Below, in pieces: positions 17,570 to 26,227 of a stretch of 64,000 nt of DNA. The DNA is from Nostoc sp. CHAB 5824 (lineage in GTDB: Bacteria; Cyanobacteriota; Cyanobacteriia; Cyanobacteriales; Nostocaceae): assembly GCF_020829665.1 (NCBI RefSeq), contig NZ_JAIVFT010000016.1, positions 62,001 to 126,000 of the forward strand. Reading direction: 5' to 3'. The position numbers and the translations under genes are program-made. The notes beneath the pieces were generated by a model, which saw only the letters and a list, made by a program, of their open reading frames with translations, searched no databases and was not told the origin of the DNA. How positions within the stretch are numbered: the stretch's first letter is position 1; each line of letters begins with the position of its first letter.

Positions 17570-20200
17570 CTAAGAAGGACGGCAAGAAATGGGGTTTTGC
17601 CATGATTCATGAGGCTTGGTGGGCGCATCGGCTGTGAAGACTACCTCGCCTTTGGCGTTGAACACCCATCCAGTCACTTCAACTATAGGTTCTGGCGTGG
17701 GCTTTGTTGGATTTGAGGAAACAGAGGGACTCCTGCGATTGTCAATGTTGGGGTTGAGAGTGACCCAATCTACTTGAACGGCGTCAGGTATGAGAATGTC
17801 TTTGGGATTGGGTGGTAAACCGCCGCGTCCGGTGATCACAAATCGGTTTTGGGCGTAACCTGGACTGTAGCAACCTTGAGCTACCTGGGTGTCAACTGGT
17901 ATTGTTGGCAACTCAACCAAGCCACTATTGGGGTCGATATCGGGTGTATTTAGTTCTACAGTGCCTTGTCTACCAAATTCTGAACTAGCAGTGATGTCAC
18001 TCAAAAGAGTTGGACTTTCACGAAACTGAATACCATAAATGCCAAAGGCTTTGATATCCACTCTCCCACCAATGCCAGTAAAAGCATTGGCAGTGATGTC
18101 ACTATTTTCAGCAGGGTTAGCAACAATGAAACCATTAGGAGCATTGATAGTGATGTTACCGCCGTCTCCACCCTTCTGGTCTGTGCCTGCGGTGGTGGAA
18201 ATTTTACTACCACGGCGCAGCAGTAAGAGGTCTTTTGCTGATAGAGTAATATTTCCTCCATTACCTGATGTCGTTTGCGAGGTAATACTTCCCTGGTCAA
18301 GACTGAGAGAGCTTGCTTGTACTTTAGAATCACCTGCTCTTCCAAGTCCTGTGCTGCTACTGGTTATCTGTGCGCCATTTTTGATAATCAACTGCCCAGT
18401 TTCAATTGTTAAATTCCCGGCGTCTCCCACGCCTGTGGTTTCAGTTGTCAAGAGGCTGGGCATCTGACGGTCGGCTGAGGTGCCATTTAGCTCTATAGAG
18501 TTAGAAGCATTCACCATTACGCTTCCTCCTCGTCCCTCGCCCACAGTACGGGCAGACACAAATGCTCCATCCAGGACTTGCAATTTCTCAGTTTTGATTG
18601 TCAATTCTCCGGCAGATCCGGTACCTGTGCTTCCAACAAGCAAGCCGCTTCTGTCCTGACCATTTGCCGATGTTCCAATCAGTTGCACTAATTCCGAAGC
18701 GGTCACACTCAACGTCCCTCCCGACTGAGCCGAGCCTACATTGGAAGCTGAGGCTCTTGCCCCATCCCGGACAATAAAAAAGCGAGTTTCAATCGTCAAG
18801 TCTCCAGGTTTGCCAGAACCTTCCCCCAAAGCAAACAGACCACCAGGTATCGGATTATCAGCTGATGTTGATGTTCCAATCAGTTGCACCGAATCAGAGG
18901 CTCTTACAAGCAACGATCCTCCTTGTCCCGAACTAGTCTTAGCACTAGCAGTTGAGACTTGTGCCCCACCCTGAACAATCAATTGCCCAGTTTCAATGCT
19001 CACCGAACCGGCATTTCCGGCACCATCAGTCTGAGTTAATATACTGCTAAAATTCGCACCATTTGCATCTGTTCCACTCAGTTCCACAGAATCAGAGGCT
19101 CTTACAGTCACAGTCCCTCCCTGTCCAGAGTTAAAAGTACCAGCTGCTATCTTTGACCCATCCCGGATAATCAACTTTCCAGTGTCAATCGTCAAATTTC
19201 CACCACTTTCGACTCCATAAGTTTCAGCTAACAGGCTGCTTGCTCCAAGGACTTCCACCAACTCGGAGGCGCGGATGGTAAGTGTCCCTCCCGGTTCCGC
19301 TCCTGTGTTATTAGCTACAATCTGTGACCCATCAGCGATTGTGACACGTCTACCCTGTACCTGGATATCGCCGGTGCCTAGTTGAGAACCGACACCTCGT
19401 TCAAAACTGGTTTGGACTGTAGCTCCTTTGGTCAGGGATACGTCTGCTAGCGCTACATTATCAGGAAAACTCAAACGCAGATTTTTGTCATCCACATTCA
19501 GCCCTACCGTTCCTTCTCCTGCTAATCCTCCCAGTTCCACTCGACCATTGAGAACGGACAATTTACCCCCTTCTAAGTTCACATCACCACCTACCAACAA
19601 CAAACTTTGATTGGCAGGCAGTTGCAGACCTGCTGTAGATTGATTGGTAATCGATTTGGCAATTTGATTGAATAGCAAAGCTGAAGGATTGACCGTTAGG
19701 AGTGCGGGAGAATTAGGAGCCGAGGCACTGAACAAGCCTTGTTCACCAAACCCGATGGCATTTGCTGTTGTTGCTAGAAACGAACCTCCTATATTAAGTT
19801 GGGCATTCGGCCCAAAGATAATCCCATTGGGATTAATCAGAAACAGGTTAGCACTACCGGCAACACCGAGCGTACCGAAAATCTCGGAGCGGTTGCCCCC
19901 TGTAACCCGACTAATAATATTCTCAATACCAGAAGGATTAATGAAAATTGCTCGTCCTCCTTCTTTAACGTTGAACTGCTCAAAACTGTGGAATAGATTG
20001 ACACCGCGAGGTGCTCCACGGTCTATCTGGTCAACGTTAGGAGCTAAAGGTGTAACAACAGAACTTTCCTGACCTAAGGTGTTATCGGGTACTATCTGGG
20101 CTAGGACAGACTCGTTGGCTCCTGCGCTCGCCGCAACTAAAGCCAATAAGCTTGCCAACCTCAACTGCCACCACTGATAAAATAAGCTTTGAGAGAACAC
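17570..20200 (-). CDS. Filamentous hemagglutinin/TPS-domain surface protein
   Basis: 876 residues starting at GTG 20200, with AAGGAG 9 nt before it; a TTG at 20242 is in frame but has no ribosome site. A signal peptide (LASLLALVAASAGANESVLAQ) leads into a TPS secretion domain (about 35-160; GVNLFHSFEQFNVKEGGRAIF, NGIIFGPNAQLNIGGSFLATT). About 500 residues of beta-helix repeats follow, with recurring LTIETGQLIV and SGGTLTV motifs. The tail carries GCYSPGYAQNRFVITGRGGLP, seen in many cyanobacterial members. TPS proteins are exported by TpsB outer-membrane partners; none is in this window. Likely a cell-surface or adhesion protein. Confidence 0.88.
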   Translation of the reverse strand: MFSQSLFYQWWQLRLASLLALVAASAGANESVLAQIVPDNTLGQESSVVTPLAPNVDQIDRGAPRGVNLFHSFEQFNVKEGGRAIFINPSGIENIISRVTGGNRSEIFGTLGVAGSANLFLINPNGIIFGPNAQLNIGGSFLATTANAIGFGEQGLFSASAPNSPALLTVNPSALLFNQIAKSITNQSTAGLQLPANQSLLLVGGDVNLEGGKLSVLNGRVELGGLAGEGTVGLNVDDKNLRLSFPDNVALADVSLTKGATVQTSFERGVGSQLGTGDIQVQGRRVTIADGSQIVANNTGAEPGGTLTIRASELVEVLGASSLLAETYGVESGGNLTIDTGKLIIRDGSKIAAGTFNSGQGGTVTVRASDSVELSGTDANGANFSSILTQTDGAGNAGSVSIETGQLIVQGGAQVSTASAKTSSGQGGSLLVRASDSVQLIGTSTSADNPIPGGLFALGEGSGKPGDLTIETRFFIVRDGARASASNVGSAQSGGTLSVTASELVQLIGTSANGQDRSGLLVGSTGTGSAGELTIKTEKLQVLDGAFVSARTVGEGRGGSVMVNASNSIELNGTSADRQMPSLLTTETTGVGDAGNLTIETGQLIIKNGAQITSSSTGLGRAGDSKVQASSLSLDQGSITSQTTSGNGGNITLSAKDLLLLRRGSKISTTAGTDQKGGDGGNITINAPNGFIVANPAENSDITANAFTGIGGRVDIKAFGIYGIQFRESPTLLSDITASSEFGRQGTVELNTPDIDPNSGLVELPTIPVDTQVAQGCYSPGYAQNRFVITGRGGLPPNPKDILIPDAVQVDWVTLNPNIDNRRSPSVSSNPTKPTPEPIVEVTGWVFNAKGEVVFTADAPTKPHESWQNPISCRPS

Positions 20201-20410
20201 GGGAAAAGTCTCCTTAAAGGATATTTGTAAAGTTTTTATCAAGTGATTTGATTATTAAAGATGAAACTGAGGAAATTTTCGACAGCGAAGAAGAATAGTA
20301 GTCATACTCAATTAATACCCAGCCTAGAAATTGTCTAAGTGTGGTCATTGTTTTTGGCGTGGCTGTAGTGTCTTAAATTTGGCTTTGGTTAGGCACTACA
20401 AGAAACATAC

Positions 20411-20569
20411 ATGACACGAGTAGAAGGGGAAAATGCTACATTAAGACATTATCTAGCACGCCTTTATCGAAAAACTCTTTGCTATTCTAAAACCGAAGAA
20501 ATGCTTAAGCTATCAATTCGATTGTTACTGCACTACCTTCGTTATGGATTTGTACCTCTAGTGACCTAA
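20411..20569 (+). mobile_element. IS1-family transposase C-terminal remnant A
   Basis: 52 codons: MTRVEGENATLRHYLARLYR then KTLCYSKTEEMLKLSIRLLL, ending HYLRYGFVPLVT. This matches the conserved C-terminus of IS1-family transposases (ENxxLRHxLARLxRKTLCYSKS). The catalytic DDE part is absent. It lies 12 bp from the 3' end of the converging RTX gene and was duplicated with it. Confidence 0.75.
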
Positions 20570-20581
20570 TTCATCCCGCAA

Positions 20582-21859
20582 CTATGCAATGGCGGCAAGC
20601 TGAGTATCGAGACTGGGTATGAAATTAGGCTTGTTCTCAAGAGTGGCGAATTGGGTTCCTTGGAAGGACAAGGCACCAGTATTGTTGTTGTAACTTAACT
20701 CGTTAGAAGTAACGGCAAACCCAATTGTGGAAATCTGAATTTTGTCGCTCTGCAAGTTGCTGAAGTCCTTGATGATGTCAATGCCTTTAGACCTTAAATT
20801 GAAGACAAATATATCAGCACCAGCATCGCCTGTGAGTGTGTTGTTACCAGCACCGCCTTCTAAAATGTCGCTACCAGAACCCCCATTTAAGAAGTCGTTA
20901 CCAGCACCGCCTTCGAGGCTGTCATTACCAGCCGCACCAACCAAAATGTCGTAGTCCCCATAGCCAAGCAAGTGGTCATTGCCATCACCGCCAACTAAAA
21001 AGTTGTGACCGACATTCCCCTCAATTCGATTGTCCAGAGCGTTGCCTATGCCATTAATATCGCTGCTACCTGTGAGAACCAAGTTCTCTAAGTTGTCACC
21101 CAATTTGTAGCTAAACGAAGACTGAACTGTATCGATTCCTTCATTCAAATATTCTATAATATTATATTTTACAATCTTATTGGTAAACTGATCGGTGATT
21201 ACATTGTCCTCAGACCCAAATACAAAAGTAATATAAGTGTCGTTGCCAGTTCCACCAATTAAAGTATCAAGACTGTTCATGCCATCAAGGATGTCATCGC
21301 CTTCCTCGCCATACACTACGCTACCGTAGAATTCTCCGCCATTCAAATAATCATTGCCCAAACCACCGTACAGTTCGTTACTACTTGCATTACCGTAAAG
21401 GCTGTCATTGCCCGGACCACCATACAACAGATCGTAACCATCGTTGCCATACACTACATCGTTGCCATCCAAACCATAAATATTCTCGTCTGCTGAGGTC
21501 CCTTGGATTGTGTCAGAACCTGTGATGCCGTAGATGAATTCGGTTTTTCCTGACCTGCCTGCCACGGCATAAAAGGCAGTTACACTTATATCTATATTTA
21601 CATGATCATACTTGTAATTCACAGGGTCAAGACTGATAACCTCACCCGAGGAGAAGTTTTTAATGATGTCAAAACCATCAGTACTATAGACGTACACGCC
21701 AGAATCAAAAACGAGGACATCAATTACATTGTTGAAGACAAACTCATCAGCACCACCAAGACCATTGAGAGTGTCATCACCTAAATCGCCGAAGATGGAA
21801 TCAGTTTCTGGAGTCCCAGTCAGATTGTCGTTACCAAGGGTACCGTTAATAGGTGCCAT
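20582..21859 (-). CDS. RTX-type (hemolysin-like) calcium-binding repeat protein A
   Basis: 425 residues from ATG 21859 (MAPINGTLGNDNLTGTPETD), 8 nt after AAGGAG. Earlier in-frame GTG and ATG codons overlap that ribosome site. Many GGxGxDxLx nonapeptides occur (GLGNDYLNGG, GGTGNDTYIT, GGAGNDFLNGG), which fold as calcium-binding beta-rolls. The C-terminus IDIIKDFSNLQSDKIQIS is a typical RTX end module, probably carrying a type I secretion signal. No enzymatic domain is visible. It is a close paralogue of the next gene. Confidence 0.88.
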   Translation of the reverse strand: MAPINGTLGNDNLTGTPETDSIFGDLGDDTLNGLGGADEFVFNNVIDVLVFDSGVYVYSTDGFDIIKNFSSGEVISLDPVNYKYDHVNIDISVTAFYAVAGRSGKTEFIYGITGSDTIQGTSADENIYGLDGNDVVYGNDGYDLLYGGPGNDSLYGNASSNELYGGLGNDYLNGGEFYGSVVYGEEGDDILDGMNSLDTLIGGTGNDTYITFVFGSEDNVITDQFTNKIVKYNIIEYLNEGIDTVQSSFSYKLGDNLENLVLTGSSDINGIGNALDNRIEGNVGHNFLVGGDGNDHLLGYGDYDILVGAAGNDSLEGGAGNDFLNGGSGSDILEGGAGNNTLTGDAGADIFVFNLRSKGIDIIKDFSNLQSDKIQISTIGFAVTSNELSYNNNTGALSFQGTQFATLENKPNFIPSLDTQLAAIA

Positions 21860-22113
21860 ATCCATCACTCCTTATCAAGCTATGGTTCGGTGCAGAATTA
21901 AGTTAATTTAACGTGAGCTGACAACGAACGGCATTCGTTATGCCTTAAGAGAAACAATTTAGTTTCCTAGGAGTTCGATGGCGAACGGAAGGCAGAAAGT
22001 TTGCTCTCACATGTTAGGTAAATGCTGATAAGTGAGTTATGACCGCTAGTTAACAGCATCTTTTAATAAGATCATAATTGTAGATAGGTAGTATGAATAT
22101 TACAAAAATTGTT

Positions 22114-22133
22114 CCCCGTGCGATCGCACGGGG
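22114..22133. repeat. 20-bp perfect palindrome with HIP1 core at the duplication junction
   Basis: CCCCGTGCGATCGCACGGGG, a perfect inverted repeat centred on CGATCG, abuts the first homologous base of RTX unit B. Confidence 0.75.
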
Positions 22134-22282
22134 AGAATGCTAGATTAAGACATTACCTAGCACGCCTTTATCGAAAAACTCTTTGCTATTCTAAAACCGA
22201 AGAAATGCTTAAGCTATCAATTCGATTGTTACTGCACTACCTCCGTTATGGATTTGTACCTCTAGTGACCTAATTCATCCCG
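22134..22282 (+). mobile_element. IS1-family transposase C-terminal remnant B
   Basis: Same frame as remnant A from ENARLRHYLARLYRKTLCYS through to GFVPLVT, lacking the first codons. It is part of duplicated unit B and directly follows the palindrome. Confidence 0.7.
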
Positions 22283-22285
22283 CAA

Positions 22286-23578
22286 CTATGCAATGGCGGA
22301 AAGCGCAATATCGAGACTGGGTATAAAATTAGGCTTGTTCTCAAGAGTGGCGAATTGGGTTCCTTGGAAGGACAAGGCACCAGTGTTGCTGTTGTAACTT
22401 AACTCGTTAAAAGTAACGCCAAACCCAATTGTAGAAATATGAATTTTGTCGCTCTGCAAGTTGCTGAAGTCCTTGATGATGTCAATGCCTTCAGACCTCA
22501 AATTGAAGACAAATGTATCAGCACCAGCATCGCCTGTGAGTGTGTTGTTACCAGCACCGCCAACGAGTGTGTCGCTACCAGAACCCCCATTTAAGAAGTC
22601 GTTACCAGCATCGCCTTCGAGTGTGTCGTTACCAGCCGCACCAACCAAAATGTCATAGTCCCCATAGCCAAACAAGTGGTCATTGCCATCACCGCCAACC
22701 AAAAAGTTGTGACCAATATTTCCCTCAATTCGATTGTCCAGGACGTTGCCTATACCATTAATATCGTTGCTACCTGTGAGAACCAAGTTTTCTAGGTTGT
22801 CACCTAATTTGTAGTTGAACGAAGACTGAACCGTATCCGTTCCTTCATTCAAGTATTCTATAATCTTATCGATATTCTGATCGCTGGGTACATTGTCCTT
22901 AGAACTCTGGTTCCCGGATACATAAGTAATATAAGTGTCGTTGCCAGTTCCACCAATTAGGGTATCAAAACTGTCACTACCATCAAGGATGTCATCGCCT
23001 TCTTCGCCATACAGTAGATTGCCACTTTCGTCTTCTCCACCATTCAAATAATCATTGCCCAAACCACCGTACAGTTCATCCCGGTTTGCACCACCGTTAA
23101 GGCTGTCATTGCCCGGACTACCATACAACACATCGTAGCCATCGTTGCCATACAGTACATCGTTGCCTTCCAAACCATAAATATACTCGTCAGCCGAGGT
23201 TCCTTGAATTGTGTCAGAATCTGTGGTGCCGTAAATGGATTCGGTTTTTTCTGAACGAACTACCTGGGGTCCTGGGGAAACTACAGTTGCATTTATATTT
23301 ACATGGTTACGGTTGTAATTCACAGGGTCAATACTGATAACACTACCCTCTAAAGAGAAGTTTTTAATGATGTCAAAACCATCAGTACTATAGACATACA
23401 AAGTATCAAAAAGCATAGTAGAATCAAAAACCAGGACATCAATTACATTGTTGAAGACAAACTCATCATCACCACCAAAACCATCAAGAATGTCATCACC
23501 TAAATCGCCGAAGATGTAATCATTTTCTGGAGTCCCAGTCAAATTGTCGTTACCAAAAGTACCGTTAATAGATGCCAT
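22286..23578 (-). CDS. RTX-type (hemolysin-like) calcium-binding repeat protein B
   Basis: 430 residues from ATG 23578 (MASINGTFGNDNLTGTPEND), with the same ribosome-site arrangement as its paralogue. The order of nonapeptide blocks and the C-terminal module are identical. Differences cluster at about residues 70-115 and 210-240, with small indels. Both copies keep intact frames, so both may be expressed. Likely secreted, calcium-binding. Confidence 0.88.
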   Translation of the reverse strand: MASINGTFGNDNLTGTPENDYIFGDLGDDILDGFGGDDEFVFNNVIDVLVFDSTMLFDTLYVYSTDGFDIIKNFSLEGSVISIDPVNYNRNHVNINATVVSPGPQVVRSEKTESIYGTTDSDTIQGTSADEYIYGLEGNDVLYGNDGYDVLYGSPGNDSLNGGANRDELYGGLGNDYLNGGEDESGNLLYGEEGDDILDGSDSFDTLIGGTGNDTYITYVSGNQSSKDNVPSDQNIDKIIEYLNEGTDTVQSSFNYKLGDNLENLVLTGSNDINGIGNVLDNRIEGNIGHNFLVGGDGNDHLFGYGDYDILVGAAGNDTLEGDAGNDFLNGGSGSDTLVGGAGNNTLTGDAGADTFVFNLRSEGIDIIKDFSNLQSDKIHISTIGFGVTFNELSYNSNTGALSFQGTQFATLENKPNFIPSLDIALSAIA

Positions 23579-23734
23579 GTCCATCACTCCTTGTCAAACT
23601 ATGGTTCGGTGCAGAATTAAGTTAATTTCACGTGAGTTTCCAACGAACGGCATTCGTTATGCCTTAAGAGAAACAATCTAATTTCCTAGGAGTTCGGCGG
23701 GTTGAAAAAGGTACAAAAAAAGCTGAGACTGTAA

Positions 23735-23974
23735 TTACATGAAGAAAAAGGTGTCTAAAGCAGTGCCGTTATTAGGAATAGAAAAGTCCCTAAAGCTGTC
23801 AAATAAATTACTTCCTGCTTGTGTTCCTCCAGTGATATTGAAGATGTTCCCATTCCTTGTGGCGTTAGAGTTATTAGGCAAGCTACCATCCAGAGTAATT
23901 TGGGCAAAAACTCTTAATGCTAAAAACACAACTAAGGCACAACGCCAAAAATATTGTTGAAATTTCCGCTTCAT
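23735..23974 (-). pseudogene. Truncated hemagglutinin/TPS-domain protein (N-terminal fragment)
   Basis: From ATG 23974: a signal peptide (FWRCALVVFLALRVFAQ) followed by the first strands of a TPS domain (ITLDGSLPNNSNATRNGNIF, GGTQAGSNLFDSFRDFSIPN), which then ends in ALDTFFFM and a stop. Full members run to several hundred residues. The frame is lost where the duplicated RTX upstream region begins, so rearrangement there probably removed the rest. Confidence 0.75.
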
Positions 23975-24173
23975 GTGACACATTTTACAGCAGAATTCAG
24001 AAGCAGAGCCGGGGACGCTCTGCCAAGATGTCAGAATTCAGAAGTGAAATTCGTAATTCATACCCATGCTGATTCAACACTTTTCAAACATCCTCTAAGG
24101 CTGCGATGTATGCTGGGATAAAGAGCAATGTCTACGACGGCCTGCCTACGCCTAATTTTGGCTAACTCTGTTA

Positions 24174-24464
24174 ATTAGCGGTGGATTAGCACGTTTAGCT
24201 GATATGAGTCCTCAACCTTGTTGGTCAACTACGCCTTAGCATTTCTCCAGGTTACGGTTATACTGCCATTATTGCTGCCTTTATTGGTCAGTTAAATCCA
24301 CTGCGTATTATTTTATCCAGCTTACTAATGGCACTTTTGTACGTAAGCAGCCAATTAGTCCAGATTAAATTGGGACTTCCTTTAGCTTTAGCTGGGATGT
24401 TTCAAGGTATTTTATTCTTTTAGCAACAGATATATTAATTTACAACCGAGTACAAGTGAGGTAA
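24174..24464 (+). pseudogene. ABC transporter permease remnant (simple sugar/nucleoside type)
   Basis: Three frames must be joined. First ISGGLARLADMSPQP, then ISPGYGYTAIIAAFIGQLNP and SLLMALLYVSSQLVQIKLGL with GMFQGILFF, then after a second frameshift LLATDILIYNRVQVR. Together these match the C-terminal third of BPD_transp_2 permeases that import sugars or nucleosides. It has no start and at least two frameshifts, so it is dead. Confidence 0.75.
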
Positions 24465-24491
24465 GAGGCAGGGAGGCAAAGAGAGAATAAT

Positions 24492-24527
24492 TAATGACTA
24501 ATGACTAATGACTAATGACCAATGATT
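24492..24527. repeat. Heptamer tandem repeat (AATGACT)
   Basis: ATGACTAATGACTAATGACT in a run just upstream of the deacetylase gene; same class as the tract at 14072. Confidence 0.75.
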
Positions 24528-24549
24528 AAACTATTTAGGGAGATTTAAT

Positions 24550-25482
24550 GTGTCTAATTGTAAATTATCGCTGTTACTAAAGGTAGTAACTATTACATTG
24601 GCTGCTGGTGTAAGTAGTGTAGGTATGAGTCTGCTTCTAGGCACAACTAGACTTGACCAACTGTTGGGAATTCAAAAGCCAAAAGGCGAGACTGCTAAAA
24701 CGAGTTTAGATAGGGCAATGAGTGCATCTGCTCAGTCTATCACCCCAGCTACAATTCAGATGAATGAAATACCAAAGCCTTTTGAGGGAACAATCGTTTA
24801 TCAAGCGAAACTAAAAGCAAATGAGAAAGTCATCGCCCTAACTTTTGATGATGGCCCTAGCCCCAAAAATACGGCACAGATTTTAGAAATTTTGAAGAAA
24901 AATAATATCAAGGCGACATTCTTCATGGTTGGGCAAATGGTGAAATATTTTCCCCAAGTTGCCAAGCAAGTGGCTGCTGATGGTCATGTAATTGGTAACC
25001 ATACATGGCATCATTGGTATTTTCAAATGGATGGAGCCACTGTATCTAGTGAAATTGATCGCACAGCAGACATCATTTACAAGACGACAGGAGAAAAAAC
25101 GACTCTGTTTCGCCCACCTGGTGGCTTTCTGAATAATGGACTAGCCCAATACGCCAAAAACGAGAAGTACGCTGTCATGATGTGGTCAGAACAGTCGGGA
25201 GACGCTGAACGTCGTTCGCCTCAAGTGCCAATGCTGGTCAAAAATGTGCTGAAACAGGCAAAACCAGGCGCAATTGTACTGATGCACGATGGGGGAGGTA
25301 ATCGTTCCAAATCTGTCAAGGCTTTACCAGAAATGATCGCAGGTTTGAAGACCCAAGGCTATCGATTTGTGACGATTCCTGAATTGCTGGAAATACAAGC
25401 CCAAGAACAAAGTGTGGTAAAGGCAGTATCATCTGTGGGCACAAATCATGAGCATCCTAACCATCAGTTTAATCATCAGTAA
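24550..25482 (+). CDS. Polysaccharide deacetylase (NodB homology, CE4)
   Basis: 310 residues starting at GTG 24550, preceded by GGGAG about 8 nt upstream. An N-terminal hydrophobic anchor (VVTITLAAGVSSVGMSLLLG) leads to a NodB domain. Visible are motif 1 LTFDDGP (about 98-104), the metal-binding His motif HTWHH, FRPPGG, and LMHDGGG. CE4 enzymes remove N- or O-acetyl groups from chitooligosaccharides, peptidoglycan or exopolysaccharide. Location is probably the periplasm, membrane-tethered. The Asn/His-rich C-terminus is variable. The gene is intact in a region of decayed neighbours. Confidence 0.92.
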   Translation: MSNCKLSLLLKVVTITLAAGVSSVGMSLLLGTTRLDQLLGIQKPKGETAKTSLDRAMSASAQSITPATIQMNEIPKPFEGTIVYQAKLKANEKVIALTFDDGPSPKNTAQILEILKKNNIKATFFMVGQMVKYFPQVAKQVAADGHVIGNHTWHHWYFQMDGATVSSEIDRTADIIYKTTGEKTTLFRPPGGFLNNGLAQYAKNEKYAVMMWSEQSGDAERRSPQVPMLVKNVLKQAKPGAIVLMHDGGGNRSKSVKALPEMIAGLKTQGYRFVTIPELLEIQAQEQSVVKAVSSVGTNHEHPNHQFNHQ

Positions 25483-25546
25483 TGCCATCAATAGAGGTAA
25501 TTAGAGGTAATTTTAATAAAACAAGTTGACCTCCCACGGGTCATTT

Positions 25547-25603
25547 TACGCTAAAGGTGTCGGGGAAATCACCACCAATTGTACAGCGCCTGCTATTGCA
25601 AAT
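25547..25603 (+). pseudogene. Xanthine dehydrogenase molybdopterin subunit, C-terminal scrap
   Basis: The frame YAKGVGEITTNCTAPAIAN corresponds to the conserved GAKGVGE...APAIANA segment near the end of the molybdenum-binding subunit of xanthine dehydrogenase-family enzymes. Only about 19 codons are recognisable. A decayed xdhC gene lies 160 bp downstream, supporting the reading. Confidence 0.55.
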
Positions 25604-25760
25604 CTGAATTCGCGCTGCGATCGCTTGGCGTAACGCTAATGCCACAGACTGTAGACTATACCAACTCCCTATGACACCCAAAAGATTTTGGCAACAGCTA
25701 AACAACTCTTCACCTTAAACTCTTTTCTTCCTTTGTGTCCTTTGCGGTTTGTCATCATAG

Positions 25761-26124
25761 ATGCTTAACTTCTACCAACAACTAGCAAAAACCTTAAAAC
25801 AAGATGCTGTAGTTTTAGCCACCGTTACCAGCACCAAAGGTTCCACGCCCAGAGAAGTAGGCGCGAAAATGTTCGTTAGTGCCGATGGTAAAATATTTGG
25901 AACAATTGGAGGTGGCGCTGGAGAAGCAAAAGTTTATCAGCAAGCTTTGCAAGTATTGCAAACAGGTAAAAAACAATTTGTAGAAATTGATTTATCTGGT
26001 GCACCGCAACGGGAAACTCAAGGCATTTGTGTTAAGACCAGAAGAAATCGCAGTTAGTATCTGTACTGAGTTAATTAAAGTTCGGCGTGGTGGAACTGGG
26101 ACTTCTTTATCTGGGAAAATCTAA
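25761..26124 (+). pseudogene. XdhC/CoxI-family accessory protein with internal deletion
   Basis: From ATG 25761 the frame reads MLNFYQQLAKTLKQDAVVLA, then TVTSTKGSTPREVGAKMFV and GTIGGGAGEAKVYQ: the N-terminal domain of XdhC-like proteins, which insert or sulfurate the molybdenum cofactor. After ETQGIC it jumps out of frame. The -1 frame then gives LRPEEIAVSICTELIKVRRG, the family C-terminus, ending at 26124. Most of the middle, including the NAD-binding fold, is gone. About 98 plus 30 residues remain of about 350. Confidence 0.8.
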
Positions 26125-26141
26125 AAATATTTAAACTAACA

Positions 26142-26218
26142 GAGCCGGATGCACGAAAACGCGCACGTCCGGTTCTAAATGGGAGGGACGGGAGATAATA
26201 CTCCCCCTCGACCTAACT
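26142..26218 (+). mobile_element. Group II intron 3' remnant (domains V and VI)
   Basis: 26142-26175 is a 34-nt domain V candidate: GAGCCGGATGC on the 5' side with the AGC triad, a GAAA-containing loop, and GCACGTCCGGTTC on the 3' side. A domain VI-like hairpin follows (GGGAG...CTCCC with ATAAT in the loop). No reverse transcriptase ORF or upstream domains are present. It is a 3'-end scar 17 bp after the XdhC remnant. Confidence 0.75.
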
Positions 26219-26227
26219 TAATACCTA

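Larger units (their letters stand above)
20433..23696. repeat. Tandem duplication of an IS1 remnant-RTX gene unit (about 1.55 kb each)
   Basis: Unit A (about 20433-21978) and unit B (about 22134-23696) match through the IS1 remnant, the 3' spacer, the whole RTX gene and about 120 bp upstream of it, including GAACGGCATTCGTTATGCC and TTTCCTAGGAGTTCG. They diverge abruptly at both ends. The about 155 bp between them is unique. Confidence 0.85.

Noticed and set aside
18039..18467. 142-codon plus-strand ORF
   Set aside because: Antisense to the hemagglutinin-type gene; biased composition typical of a shadow.
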